A DNA stretch of 16,182 nt, taken from assembly GCA_051646285.1 (NCBI GenBank), contig JBOFCU010000242.1, forward strand, positions 1 through 16,182. Reading direction: 5' to 3'. Positions within the stretch are counted from its first letter, which is position 1, and each line of letters starts with the position of its first letter. The position numbers were made by a program, and so were the translations under genes. The notes below the pieces were generated by a model. That model ran no database searches. It was not told the DNA's origin and saw only the letters and a program-made list of their open reading frames with translations. The DNA is from Terrirubrum sp051646285 (GTDB lineage: Bacteria; Pseudomonadota; Alphaproteobacteria; Rhizobiales; Beijerinckiaceae). Of the stretch, positions 1 to 6,765 are shown piece after piece.

Positions 1-956
1 AGATCAAGCCCGGTAATGCCTTCCGTCACCGGGTGCTCGACCTGCAACCGCGTGTTCATTTCCATGAAGAAAAAGCCGTCCGTCTTTAATCCCTCACGGC
101 CATCGGCAATAAATTCAACGGTGCCGGCCCCGACATAGCCAACCGCGCGGGCCGCCTCCACCGCCGCTTTGCCCATCGCCTCACGCACTGCCGCCGGCAT
201 ATCCGGTGCGGGCGCTTCCTCAATCACCTTTTGATGGCGGCGCTGCAATGAGCAATCGCGCTCGAACAAATGCACGACATGGCCGTGGCTGTCGGCGAAC
301 ACCTGAATTTCGATATGGCGCGGCGACAGAATATATTTTTCCACCAGCACGCGCGCATCACCAAAGGCATTTTTGGCTTCGCGCTGGGCGCTCTCCAGTG
401 CAGCATCAAACTCAGCCTCGGCATCAACACGGCGCATCCCCTTGCCGCCGCCGCCAGCCACGGCCTTGATCAAAACCGGATAACCAATGCGCCCGGATTC
501 AGCGCGCAGAAAATCAGCCTCCTGCCGCGCGCCATGATACCCCGGCACGACTGGCACACCGGCCTTTTCCACCAGCGCCTTGGCAGCATCCTTCAACCCC
601 ATCGCCAGAATGGCCGACGATGGCGGGCCGACAAAAACAATACCGGCTGCGGCACAGGCATCGGCAAACGCGGCATTTTCCGACAAGAAACCATAGCCGG
701 GGTGGATACATGCAGCGCCAGACTTTTTCGCAACATCAAGAATAATGTCAGCCCGCAAATAACTGTCTCGCGCCGGTGACGGGCCAATCGCATGCGCCTC
801 ATCAGCCAGCCTGACGTGCGGCGCATCCTTGTCTGCATCCGAATAAACCGCGATCGTGCGCAGTCCCATGGCTTTCGCGGTGCGGATCACGCGGCAGGCA
901 ATTTCGCCGCGGTTGGCAATCAGGATCGACGGGAGCGTTTCAGCAATACTGGTCAT
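1..956 (-). CDS. mccA: Acyl-CoA carboxylase biotin carboxylase subunit, probably methylcrotonyl-CoA carboxylase alpha (partial)
   Basis: ATP-dependent carboxylation of biotin, the first half-reaction of 3-methylcrotonyl-CoA carboxylase in leucine breakdown. The ATG at 956 opens a frame with no stop to the window edge. The 318 visible residues cover the N-terminal biotin carboxylase domain (ILIANRGEIACRV at about 11-23) and most of the ATP-grasp domain. The glycine-rich loop AGGGGKGM is at about 167-174, and ERDCSLQRRHQK at 232-243. MEMNTRLQVEHPVTE at 298-312 carries the residues equivalent to E. coli AccC Glu288, Asn290, Arg292 and Glu296. The rest, including the expected biotinyl domain, lies outside. 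Assignment to methylcrotonyl-CoA rather than propionyl- or geranyl-CoA rests on mccB and isovaleryl-CoA dehydrogenase nearby and on the VPGYHG stretch at 137-142, so it is an inference. It is divergent from the amidase, with 115 bp between starts. Confidence 0.88.
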   Translation of the reverse strand, partial: MTSIAETLPSILIANRGEIACRVIRTAKAMGLRTIAVYSDADKDAPHVRLADEAHAIGPSPARDSYLRADIILDVAKKSGAACIHPGYGFLSENAAFADACAAAGIVFVGPPSSAILAMGLKDAAKALVEKAGVPVVPGYHGARQEADFLRAESGRIGYPVLIKAVAGGGGKGMRRVDAEAEFDAALESAQREAKNAFGDARVLVEKYILSPRHIEIQVFADSHGHVVHLFERDCSLQRRHQKVIEEAPAPDMPAAVREAMGKAAVEAARAVGYVGAGTVEFIADGREGLKTDGFFFMEMNTRLQVEHPVTEGITGLD

Positions 957-1071
957 GGCGTTTGTCACAGTCCTCTCAGGCTTCAGACCTAGCGCGTTGC
1001 CGCGCCTGACGCCAGCGCAAGGCCGCCCATCACCCAGCCGCCGCTTGCCGCCAATCGCTGGGAATGGAACC

Positions 1072-2499
1072 ATGGCAGCAACGCTCACCACGGATTCTCC
1101 CATGCCTGCTCTCGCCCAGATGACCACCCGTGAACTCACCGCCGCCTACGCGAAAAAGAAAATTTCTCCCGTGGAAGCGACCCGCGCTGTGCTGGACCAT
1201 ATCGCGGCATGGGAACCGCAGTTGAATGCCATGTATCTGGTGCAGCCAGAACAGGCGCTGGCCCAGGCCAAAGCCTCTGAAAGGCGCTGGGCCAAGGGCA
1301 AACCGGCATCCGCTATCGACGGTGTTCCAGCCACGCTCAAGGAAAATCTTTACACACGCGGCGATCCCGCACCCATCGGCACGGCCGCCTCAGACATCAC
1401 GCCCAAAAAAGAGGATTCGCCTGTGGCCGCCCGTATGCGCGCTTCTGGCGCAGTCATGCTCGGCAAAACCACCATGCCGGATTACGGCATGCTCTCATCG
1501 GGCCTGTCCTCCATGCATGGCGTGACACGCAATCCCTGGAATCTCGATTGTAACACCTCCGGCTCTTCCTCCGGAGCGGGCGCTGCCGGCGCTGCCGGTT
1601 ATGGGCCCTTGCATATTGGCACAGATATTGGCGGCTCAGTGCGCTTGCCTGCGGCCCATTGCGGCTTGTTCGGGCTCAAGCCATCGCTCGGGCGCATTCC
1701 CGTCAATCCGCCCTTCATGGGCCGCGTCGCCGGACCGATGACCCGCACGGTCATGGATGCGGCCATTGTCATGGACGTGCTCTCACGCCCCGACCCCCGC
1801 GATTTCATGAGCCTGCCCGCAGCTGATCTGAATTTTGCAGCGCAACTGAATGGCATGAGACTCAAGGGCCTGCGCGTTGGCCTGCTCACCGATATGGGCG
1901 TGGGATTGAAACCCCACGCCGCAATCGTGAAGGCTGTCAAAGCCTGCGCAGCAGCGCTGGAAACTGCCGGCGCCATCATCACGCCAACGAAAAGCTATCT
2001 GACCCCGGCCATGCTGGAAGGCATGTTTGTGTTTTTTGAATCACGCTCCGGCAATGATATTCGCAAATTGAGCGCACGAACGGCCGGCAAAATTCTGCCC
2101 TATGTGCTGGAATGGGCCACACACCGTTCGGCCAATTTTTCCGGCGATGATGTGATGAATGCTTATAACCAGATTCATGCCATGCGTGAGGCAACCGTCA
2201 ACGCGATAGGCCAGTTCGATTTTGTGCTGTGCCCCACCACGCCAGTCATATCCTATCCAGCCGATGCGCCCTCGCCCACCAACGATCCGCACAATGCACT
2301 GGCGCATATCGCCTTCACCGTTGCACCCAATATGAGTGAGCAGCCTGCTGCCTCGATCAACTGGTGCCATACCAAGGACGGCCTGCCACTCGGCGTGCAA
2401 ATCATCGGCCAGCGCTTTGATGATCTGGGCGTGATGCGGCTGGCGCGGGCCATCGAAAAATTACGCCCGCCGCAATTGCCGTGGCCAGAGATGAAATAA
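1072..2499 (+). CDS. Amidase-signature family hydrolase
   Basis: A 475-residue amidase-signature (AS) enzyme, expected to hydrolyse a C-N amide bond in the cytoplasm; the substrate cannot be read from sequence. The Ser-cisSer-Lys triad is present: Lys90 in GVPATLKEN, the cis-serine in SGSSSGAG (about 163-170), and the nucleophile Ser189 in GTDIGGSVRLPA. The GLFGLKPS motif follows, and the length is typical. The ATG at 1072 is preferred because GGGAATGG lies just upstream and the family alignment starts near there. The open frame extends upstream to 856, but that would overlap the divergent carboxylase gene. It is not GatA by context: no gatB or gatC is present and the N terminus differs. It lies between the two carboxylase subunit genes on the opposite strand. 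A link to leucine catabolism is not shown. Confidence 0.87.
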   Translation: MAATLTTDSPMPALAQMTTRELTAAYAKKKISPVEATRAVLDHIAAWEPQLNAMYLVQPEQALAQAKASERRWAKGKPASAIDGVPATLKENLYTRGDPAPIGTAASDITPKKEDSPVAARMRASGAVMLGKTTMPDYGMLSSGLSSMHGVTRNPWNLDCNTSGSSSGAGAAGAAGYGPLHIGTDIGGSVRLPAAHCGLFGLKPSLGRIPVNPPFMGRVAGPMTRTVMDAAIVMDVLSRPDPRDFMSLPAADLNFAAQLNGMRLKGLRVGLLTDMGVGLKPHAAIVKAVKACAAALETAGAIITPTKSYLTPAMLEGMFVFFESRSGNDIRKLSARTAGKILPYVLEWATHRSANFSGDDVMNAYNQIHAMREATVNAIGQFDFVLCPTTPVISYPADAPSPTNDPHNALAHIAFTVAPNMSEQPAASINWCHTKDGLPLGVQIIGQRFDDLGVMRLARAIEKLRPPQLPWPEMK

Positions 2500-2586
2500 T
2501 TGTGCCTTACGCGCAGCAATGATTGACAAAGATCAAAAAAATCCCTTTTCATGAAGTCCTATCATTGGGAATCATGGAAAATTTTG

Positions 2587-2937
2587 ATGATAAAATATTT
2601 TTATGCTGCTTTGCTCGCCAGTGCTTCAGTCTGGATATCTCCCGCCCAAGCCCAGGTCACACGCAATGCGGAATGGTGTTCATTCCGGGAAAACCGCAAC
2701 AAAGACAGATGCCGTGTGCCTGCGCAAAAACCATGGCATCAGCCGGATCGTGCGGCGCGTATTAATCGGCCTGCCCCGGCAAAGCCAGTCATTCAGCGCA
2801 CAAAGCAGAAAATGACACGGGATACGAGCGGAACGTGGGAATGCAACCGCGTCGGCGGCGGCTCATCCTATGGAACATATGGAATGATAAACAATCCCGC
2901 GTTTATTCGCAGCTCTTGCAGAAAAGTCGCCAATTAA
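2587..2937 (+). CDS. Small secreted four-cysteine protein of unknown function
   Basis: A 116-residue protein that I do not recognise. The ATG at 2587 has GGAAAA 6-10 bp upstream and gives a classic signal peptide: MIKYF, a hydrophobic stretch to about residue 18, and a likely AQA cleavage site near residues 20-22. The in-frame ATG at 2551 would put a polar extension before the signal and is less likely. The mature part is basic and has only four cysteines (WCSFRENRNKDRC, WECNRV, SSCRKV), consistent with two disulfides in the periplasm or outside. It lies 87 bp after the amidase on the same strand and converges on the SDR gene. Base use is more AT-rich than its neighbours at the 5' end. It is probably a real gene because of the signal peptide and paired cysteines, but its function is unknown. 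Confidence 0.6.
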   Translation: MIKYFYAALLASASVWISPAQAQVTRNAEWCSFRENRNKDRCRVPAQKPWHQPDRAARINRPAPAKPVIQRTKQKMTRDTSGTWECNRVGGGSSYGTYGMINNPAFIRSSCRKVAN

Positions 2938-2980
2938 GCTTTCATTCCTGCAAGAAGCTGCGTGACAGAGACTGAATACA

Positions 2981-3733
2981 TCAGCCTCGCCCAACGAATG
3001 GCATTTTCGTCGACATCACATTCATGACAAGCACGTTCGCCTCAAGCGGCAAACTGGCCATGTGGAGCACGGAATTGGCGACGTGCTGCACATCAATCAC
3101 CGGCTCGATCTTCAGCGAGCCATCAGCCTGCGGCACACCTCGCGTCATTTTTTCCGCCATTTCCGTGAGCGCATTGCCAATATCAATCTGGCCGCAGGCA
3201 ATATCATATTTGCGCCCATCAAGCGCGGTCGATTTCGTCAGGCCCGTGATCGCATGCTTTGTTGCGGTGTAGGGCATCGAGCCAGGGCGCGGCGCATAGG
3301 CCGATACCGAGCCATTATTGATGATGCGCCCGCCCATTGGCGTCTGGCCCTTCATCACCCTGAACGCCTCGCGCGTGCAATAAAACGGCCCGGATAAATT
3401 CGTATCCACGGCCGCCTTCCAATCCTCAATTGTAATATCTTCAGGCGATCCGCCCTTAGAGACACCCGCATTGTTGAACAGCACATCGACACGGCCGAAT
3501 TTCGCCTTCGCCGCCGCGAACAGCTTTTCCACAGAAGCCGGATCAGTCACGTCTGTGGAAACACACAGCGTGTTCGCATCCGTTCCGCCAGCCTTCGCCA
3601 CCGTTTCCTTCAGCGCATCCTCGCGGCGCCCAGCAAGCACCACCCGGTACCCGTCCTTGACAAACGCGACGACGCAGGCACGCCCGACGCCCGACCCTGC
3701 ACCCGTGATGATGGCGACTTTATTATGTGACAT
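2981..3733 (-). CDS. Short-chain dehydrogenase/reductase (SDR)
   Basis: A 250-residue classical SDR, a cytoplasmic NAD(P)-dependent alcohol/ketone oxidoreductase. The Rossmann motif TGAGSGVG is at 10-17, NNAG at 87-90, and the catalytic tetrad is Asn112, Ser142, Tyr155 and Lys159 (YTATK). GRR at 35-37, after the second strand, suggests NADP(H) rather than NAD(H), because the usual acidic NAD-selecting residue is absent there. An AGGGAAG ribosome site precedes the ATG. It lies 92 bp downstream of mccB on the same strand and may be co-transcribed with it. The substrate is not evident. Membership of the leucine pathway is suggested only by position. Confidence 0.88.
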   Translation of the reverse strand: MSHNKVAIITGAGSGVGRACVVAFVKDGYRVVLAGRREDALKETVAKAGGTDANTLCVSTDVTDPASVEKLFAAAKAKFGRVDVLFNNAGVSKGGSPEDITIEDWKAAVDTNLSGPFYCTREAFRVMKGQTPMGGRIINNGSVSAYAPRPGSMPYTATKHAITGLTKSTALDGRKYDIACGQIDIGNALTEMAEKMTRGVPQADGSLKIEPVIDVQHVANSVLHMASLPLEANVLVMNVMSTKMPFVGRG

Positions 3734-3825
3734 TTTTCTTCCCTGGTTCCATGGATGAGTGTCGCTTATTTATTGAGACCCAACCAGCCTGCATTCACTC
3801 ATAGCTGCCAGTCGCAAACGTCGGC

Positions 3826-5433
3826 TCACATCCTGAACACGCCAAATCGCGTCTCAGGTACCGGCGCATTGAGGCAGGCGGAAAAGGCCAACCCCAGCAC
3901 GCGCCGGGTTTCGGAGGGCAAAATAATCCCGTCATCCCACAGCCGCGCCGTCGCAAAGTAAGGCGAGCCTTCATCCTCATATTTTTGACGAATGGGCGCC
4001 TTGAAGGCATCTTCGTCCTGCGTGCTCCAGGACTTGCCTTCCATTTCGATATTGTCCCGGCGCACGGTGGCGAGCACGGAGGCCGCCTGTTCACCGCCCA
4101 TCACGGAAATGCGGCTGTTTGGCCAGGTGAACAGAAAACGCGGGCCATAGGCGCGCCCGCACATGCCATAATTGCCGGCACCGAATGAACCACCCACGAG
4201 CACGGTGATTTTCGGCACCTGCGCGCAGGCCACCGCTGTCACCAATTTCGCACCGTCTTTCGCAATGCCGCGCGATTCAAATTCGCGGCCTACCATGAAG
4301 CCGGTAATATTCTGCAAAAACAACAGCGGAATGCGGCGCTGGCAGCACAGTTCGATAAAATGCGCGCCCTTTTGCGCACTTTCGGAAAACAAGATGCCGT
4401 TGTTGGCGATAATGCCGACGGGAATGCCGTGAATGCGCGCAAATCCAGTCACCAGAGTGGTGCCATACAGCGCCTTGAATTCATCGAATTCGGAATCATC
4501 AACCAGCCGCGCGATCACTTCGCGGATGTCGTATTGCTTTTTGAGATCGGTCGGCACAATCGTTTCAAGTTCGAGCGGATCAAACCGCGGCTCGACGGAT
4601 TTATGCAGCGCAATATCCAAATCCTTGCGCGTATTGAGATTGACAACAATACGCCGTGCCGTCGCCAGCGCATGGGTGTCATCCAGCGCATAATGATCGG
4701 CCACGCCGGAAAGGCGCGTGTGCACGTCAGCGCCACCCAAATCTTCCGCTGACACAACTTCGCCGGTGGCAGCTTTGACCAGCGGTGGGCCGCCGAGAAA
4801 AATCGTGCCCTGCTTGCGCACAATCACTGTTTCATCCGACATGGCCGGCACATAGGCGCCGCCCGCCGTGCAGCTGCCCATCACCACGGCAATTTGCGGA
4901 ATACCAAGCGAAGAGAGAGTGGCCTGATTATAAAAAATCCGGCCGAAATGGTCCCGGTCGGGAAACACCTCCGCCTGCTGGGGCAAATTCGCTCCGCCGG
5001 AGTCCACCAGATAAATACAGGGCAATCGATTTTCGCGCGCAATTTCTTGCGCCCGCAAATGCTTTTTCACCGTCATCGGATAATAGGTGCCGCCCTTGAT
5101 CGTTGCATCATTGCAGACAATCATCACCTCGCGCCCCTCGACGCGGCCAATGCCGCAGATCATGCCTGCCGCATGCACGTCCCCTTCATACATGCCGTTG
5201 GCGGCCAGAAGGCCAATTTCCAGAAACGGCGAACCTGGGTCCATCAACCGCATCACCCGCTCGCGTGGCAGCAATTTTCCGCGCGCCACATGCCGCTCAC
5301 GCGATTTTTGCGGCCCCCCTGCGGCGGCCTCAGCCCGCTTTTCCAGAAGTGCGGCCCGCGCCCGCGCCCATTCGGCGGCATTGGCAGAAAAACCGGCGTC
5401 GGAAGGATCAAGTTTGGGAGAAAGAATGGCCAC
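3826..5433 (-). CDS. mccB: Methylcrotonyl-CoA carboxylase beta (carboxyltransferase) subunit
   Basis: Transfers CO2 from carboxybiotin to 3-methylcrotonyl-CoA, giving 3-methylglutaconyl-CoA in leucine degradation; acts as a cytosolic complex with the biotin-carrying alpha subunit. From a GTG at 5433 the product has 535 residues, the usual MCC-beta length. Both crotonase-fold carboxyltransferase halves are present: GSCTAGGAYVPAMSDE at about 186-201 in the N-half and GGSFGAGNYGMCGRAY at about 414-429 in the C-half, with QNITGFMVG before the latter. Early motifs such as KGGTYYPMTVKKH are typical of MCC rather than propionyl-CoA carboxylase. The GTG has CCGGAG 8 bp upstream, and starting there avoids overlap with lipB. 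An in-frame ATG at 5496 would add 21 unconserved residues (556 in all) and overlap the lipB end by 14 bp. Read after lipB on the same strand. Confidence 0.93.
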   Translation of the reverse strand: MAILSPKLDPSDAGFSANAAEWARARAALLEKRAEAAAGGPQKSRERHVARGKLLPRERVMRLMDPGSPFLEIGLLAANGMYEGDVHAAGMICGIGRVEGREVMIVCNDATIKGGTYYPMTVKKHLRAQEIARENRLPCIYLVDSGGANLPQQAEVFPDRDHFGRIFYNQATLSSLGIPQIAVVMGSCTAGGAYVPAMSDETVIVRKQGTIFLGGPPLVKAATGEVVSAEDLGGADVHTRLSGVADHYALDDTHALATARRIVVNLNTRKDLDIALHKSVEPRFDPLELETIVPTDLKKQYDIREVIARLVDDSEFDEFKALYGTTLVTGFARIHGIPVGIIANNGILFSESAQKGAHFIELCCQRRIPLLFLQNITGFMVGREFESRGIAKDGAKLVTAVACAQVPKITVLVGGSFGAGNYGMCGRAYGPRFLFTWPNSRISVMGGEQAASVLATVRRDNIEMEGKSWSTQDEDAFKAPIRQKYEDEGSPYFATARLWDDGIILPSETRRVLGLAFSACLNAPVPETRFGVFRM

Positions 5434-5482
5434 GCGTGTAACTCCGGTTTGTCCGCCCTTTATGCAGGGTTGTGCGGGATTC

Positions 5483-6193
5483 TCAAACCCCGCCAAACAC
5501 GTGCGCGAAGGCGCGCTTCAGCGCCACATCCACATCGGCCATGCTGACCAGCAGGCCCAGATCATGCAGACTGGTCACGCCATAGCGCGGGTCAGCGACA
5601 CCACATGGCACAATGCCTGAAAAATGCGACAAATCCGGCTCCACATTGATGGCGATGCCATGAAATGTGACCCAGCGGCGGATGCGGATGCCGATCGCGG
5701 CAATCTTGTCCTCATACCCTTCGCCCTTGTCTGGCCGCTTCACCCACACGCCAACCCGGTCTTCCCGCCGCTCACCGCGCACATTGAATTGATCCAACGT
5801 GCGGATGATCCATTCTTCCAGCCCGGCCACAAAGGCGCGCACGTCTGGCCTGCGGCGCTTCAGGTCGAGCATCACATAGCCGATGCGCTGGCCGGGGCCG
5901 TGATAGGTAAATTCGCCGCCGCGCCCGGTGTGGAATACCGGAAACCGGTCTGGCGCGACGAGGTCACCCGCCTTGGCGGACGTGCCAGCGGTGTAAAGCG
6001 GCGGATGTTCGAGCAGCCAAACGCACTCAGCGGCCACGCCAGAGGCAATCTGCCCGGCCCGTTGCTCCATGAAAGCCAGCGAATCGGCATAAGGCACCAG
6101 CCCGTCACTGATCCGCCACTCCACCGGCGAGGCGGCGGCGGCGTGTAATGGCGTGGCTATGTCATCGCGCATGGTCATGATCGCGGGCATCAT
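5483..6193 (-). CDS. lipB: Lipoyl(octanoyl) transferase
   Basis: Moves octanoyl groups from acyl carrier protein to the lipoyl domains of 2-oxoacid dehydrogenases and GcvH, the first step of lipoate cofactor synthesis in the cytoplasm. The 236-residue protein has the LipB motif RGGEFTYHGPGQ at 91-102, catalytic Lys163 in EDKIAAIGIR, the FHGIAINV stretch at 177-184, and nucleophile Cys197 in GIVPCGV. The first about 25 residues are unconserved, and in-frame ATGs at codons 6 and 8 are alternative starts; no strong ribosome site separates them. It ends 49 bp before the preferred mccB start on the same strand, so co-transcription is plausible. The link is logical, because branched-chain ketoacid dehydrogenase upstream of the leucine pathway needs lipoate, but this is inference. 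Divergent from the FliN-like gene. Confidence 0.95.
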   Translation of the reverse strand: MMPAIMTMRDDIATPLHAAAASPVEWRISDGLVPYADSLAFMEQRAGQIASGVAAECVWLLEHPPLYTAGTSAKAGDLVAPDRFPVFHTGRGGEFTYHGPGQRIGYVMLDLKRRRPDVRAFVAGLEEWIIRTLDQFNVRGERREDRVGVWVKRPDKGEGYEDKIAAIGIRIRRWVTFHGIAINVEPDLSHFSGIVPCGVADPRYGVTSLHDLGLLVSMADVDVALKRAFAHVFGGV

Positions 6194-6376
6194 CAGCAGG
6201 CAGGCATGATGCGGTCAACCCGCACATTTTCACGCAACATTAACCATGTCCGTGTTGCATCAGCAGGACGGGGTGCGTCTGCGTGGGTAGATGCGTCGGA
6301 ACAGGCTGCGGCAGAATAAACAATTTCACGCCGGACTGGCCTGTTTGCTGAAAGTTGGGTTGGGGAGCGTCATCGC

Positions 6377-6649
6377 GTGAGCACCATCGAAGCGGTTGAT
6401 CTGGATATCTCGGTTGTACTGGGACGGGCCCGCATGCCGATTCACATGCTGCTGAAAATGGGCCGCGGTGCTGTTATCACACTGGATACGACCGAAAAGG
6501 ACGAGGTGGAAATTCTGGCCAATGATCACCCCGTGGCCAAAGGCATCGTGGTCGTGAACGGGGCGGATATCGCCATCGAAATCGCCTCACTGGTGAAACG
6601 CCCTGTCAGCGAGCGGACCGCGACAGTCGCGATTGACGAGAGTATGTAG
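6377..6649 (+). CDS. Short FliN/SpoA-domain protein (FliM/FliN family)
   Basis: A 90-residue protein that is almost wholly one SpoA (surface presentation of antigens) domain, the fold of the FliN flagellar C-ring switch subunit and its type III secretion homologues. Visible features are DLDISVVLGRARMPIHMLLKMG at about 8-29, the acidic-hydrophobic strand VEILANDHPVAKG at about 44-56, and VVVNGADIAIEI after it. It starts at GTG 6377 with GGGGAG 10 bp upstream. No other flagellar or type III secretion gene is in the window, so whether it serves a motor is open. The C terminus (AIDESM) appears altered by an insertion. A second copy of its last about 55 bp at 9536-9590 continues as AIDEG-stop, probably the ancestral ending. 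Domain assignment is confident; cellular role is not. Confidence 0.82.
   Translation: MSTIEAVDLDISVVLGRARMPIHMLLKMGRGAVITLDTTEKDEVEILANDHPVAKGIVVVNGADIAIEIASLVKRPVSERTATVAIDESM
6585..6639 (+). repeat. Direct repeat, left copy (3' end of the FliN-like gene)
   Basis: 55 bp matching 9536-9590 with a single difference (G at 6622, A at 9573). The difference is synonymous, in an Ala codon. The repeat begins at the second base of a codon in the FliN-like gene and stops about 10 bp before its stop codon. Sequence on either side of the match diverges at once. Together the two copies bound 2.95 kb holding only the RTX gene. Confidence 0.95.
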
Positions 6650-6710
6650 CCCTACATTGCACTTTGTGCGCGTCGCATTTAAGTGAATGAAATATATAGA
6701 CTAATTGTAG

Positions 6711-6740
6711 TTGACAGACAATCCGAATCAGCTTGAGTAT
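6711..6740 (+). promoter_or_regulatory. Candidate sigma70-type promoter of the RTX gene
   Basis: A perfect TTGACA -35 box at 6711-6716 is followed after 18 bp by GAGTAT at 6735-6740, a weak -10 box (three of six consensus bases). Transcription would start near 6747, giving a leader of about 20 bases before the ATG at 6766. It lies within the inserted segment, so the RTX gene probably carries its own promoter. Confidence 0.4.
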
Positions 6741-6742
6741 CA

Positions 6743-6759
6743 ATCCCCAAAATGGGGAT
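6743..6759 (+). promoter_or_regulatory. Inverted repeat covering the RTX gene's ribosome-binding site
   Basis: ATCCCC (6743-6748) and GGGGAT (6754-6759) form a perfect 6-bp stem with a 5-base AT loop. The GGGGA of the right arm is the only good Shine-Dalgarno sequence for the ATG at 6766 (7 bases downstream). If folded in the RNA it would hide the ribosome site. It could instead be a protein operator. Confidence 0.4.
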
Positions 6760-6765
6760 ATTTTC

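Noticed and set aside
206..992. Several plus- and minus-strand open frames of 60-170 residues in this stretch
   Set aside because: They overlap an uninterrupted biotin carboxylase frame with all key motifs (956 down to 1) and resemble no protein family.
856..1071. Upstream extension of the amidase frame to an ATG at 856
   Set aside because: It would overlap the divergent carboxylase gene by 101 bp and adds residues before the family's usual start. ATG 1072 has a better ribosome site.
6210..6224. 5-bp inverted repeat (TGCGG/CCGCA) between lipB and the FliN-like gene
   Set aside because: Too short and without a T-run or matching partner site. The 183-bp divergent gap otherwise shows no convincing promoter boxes.
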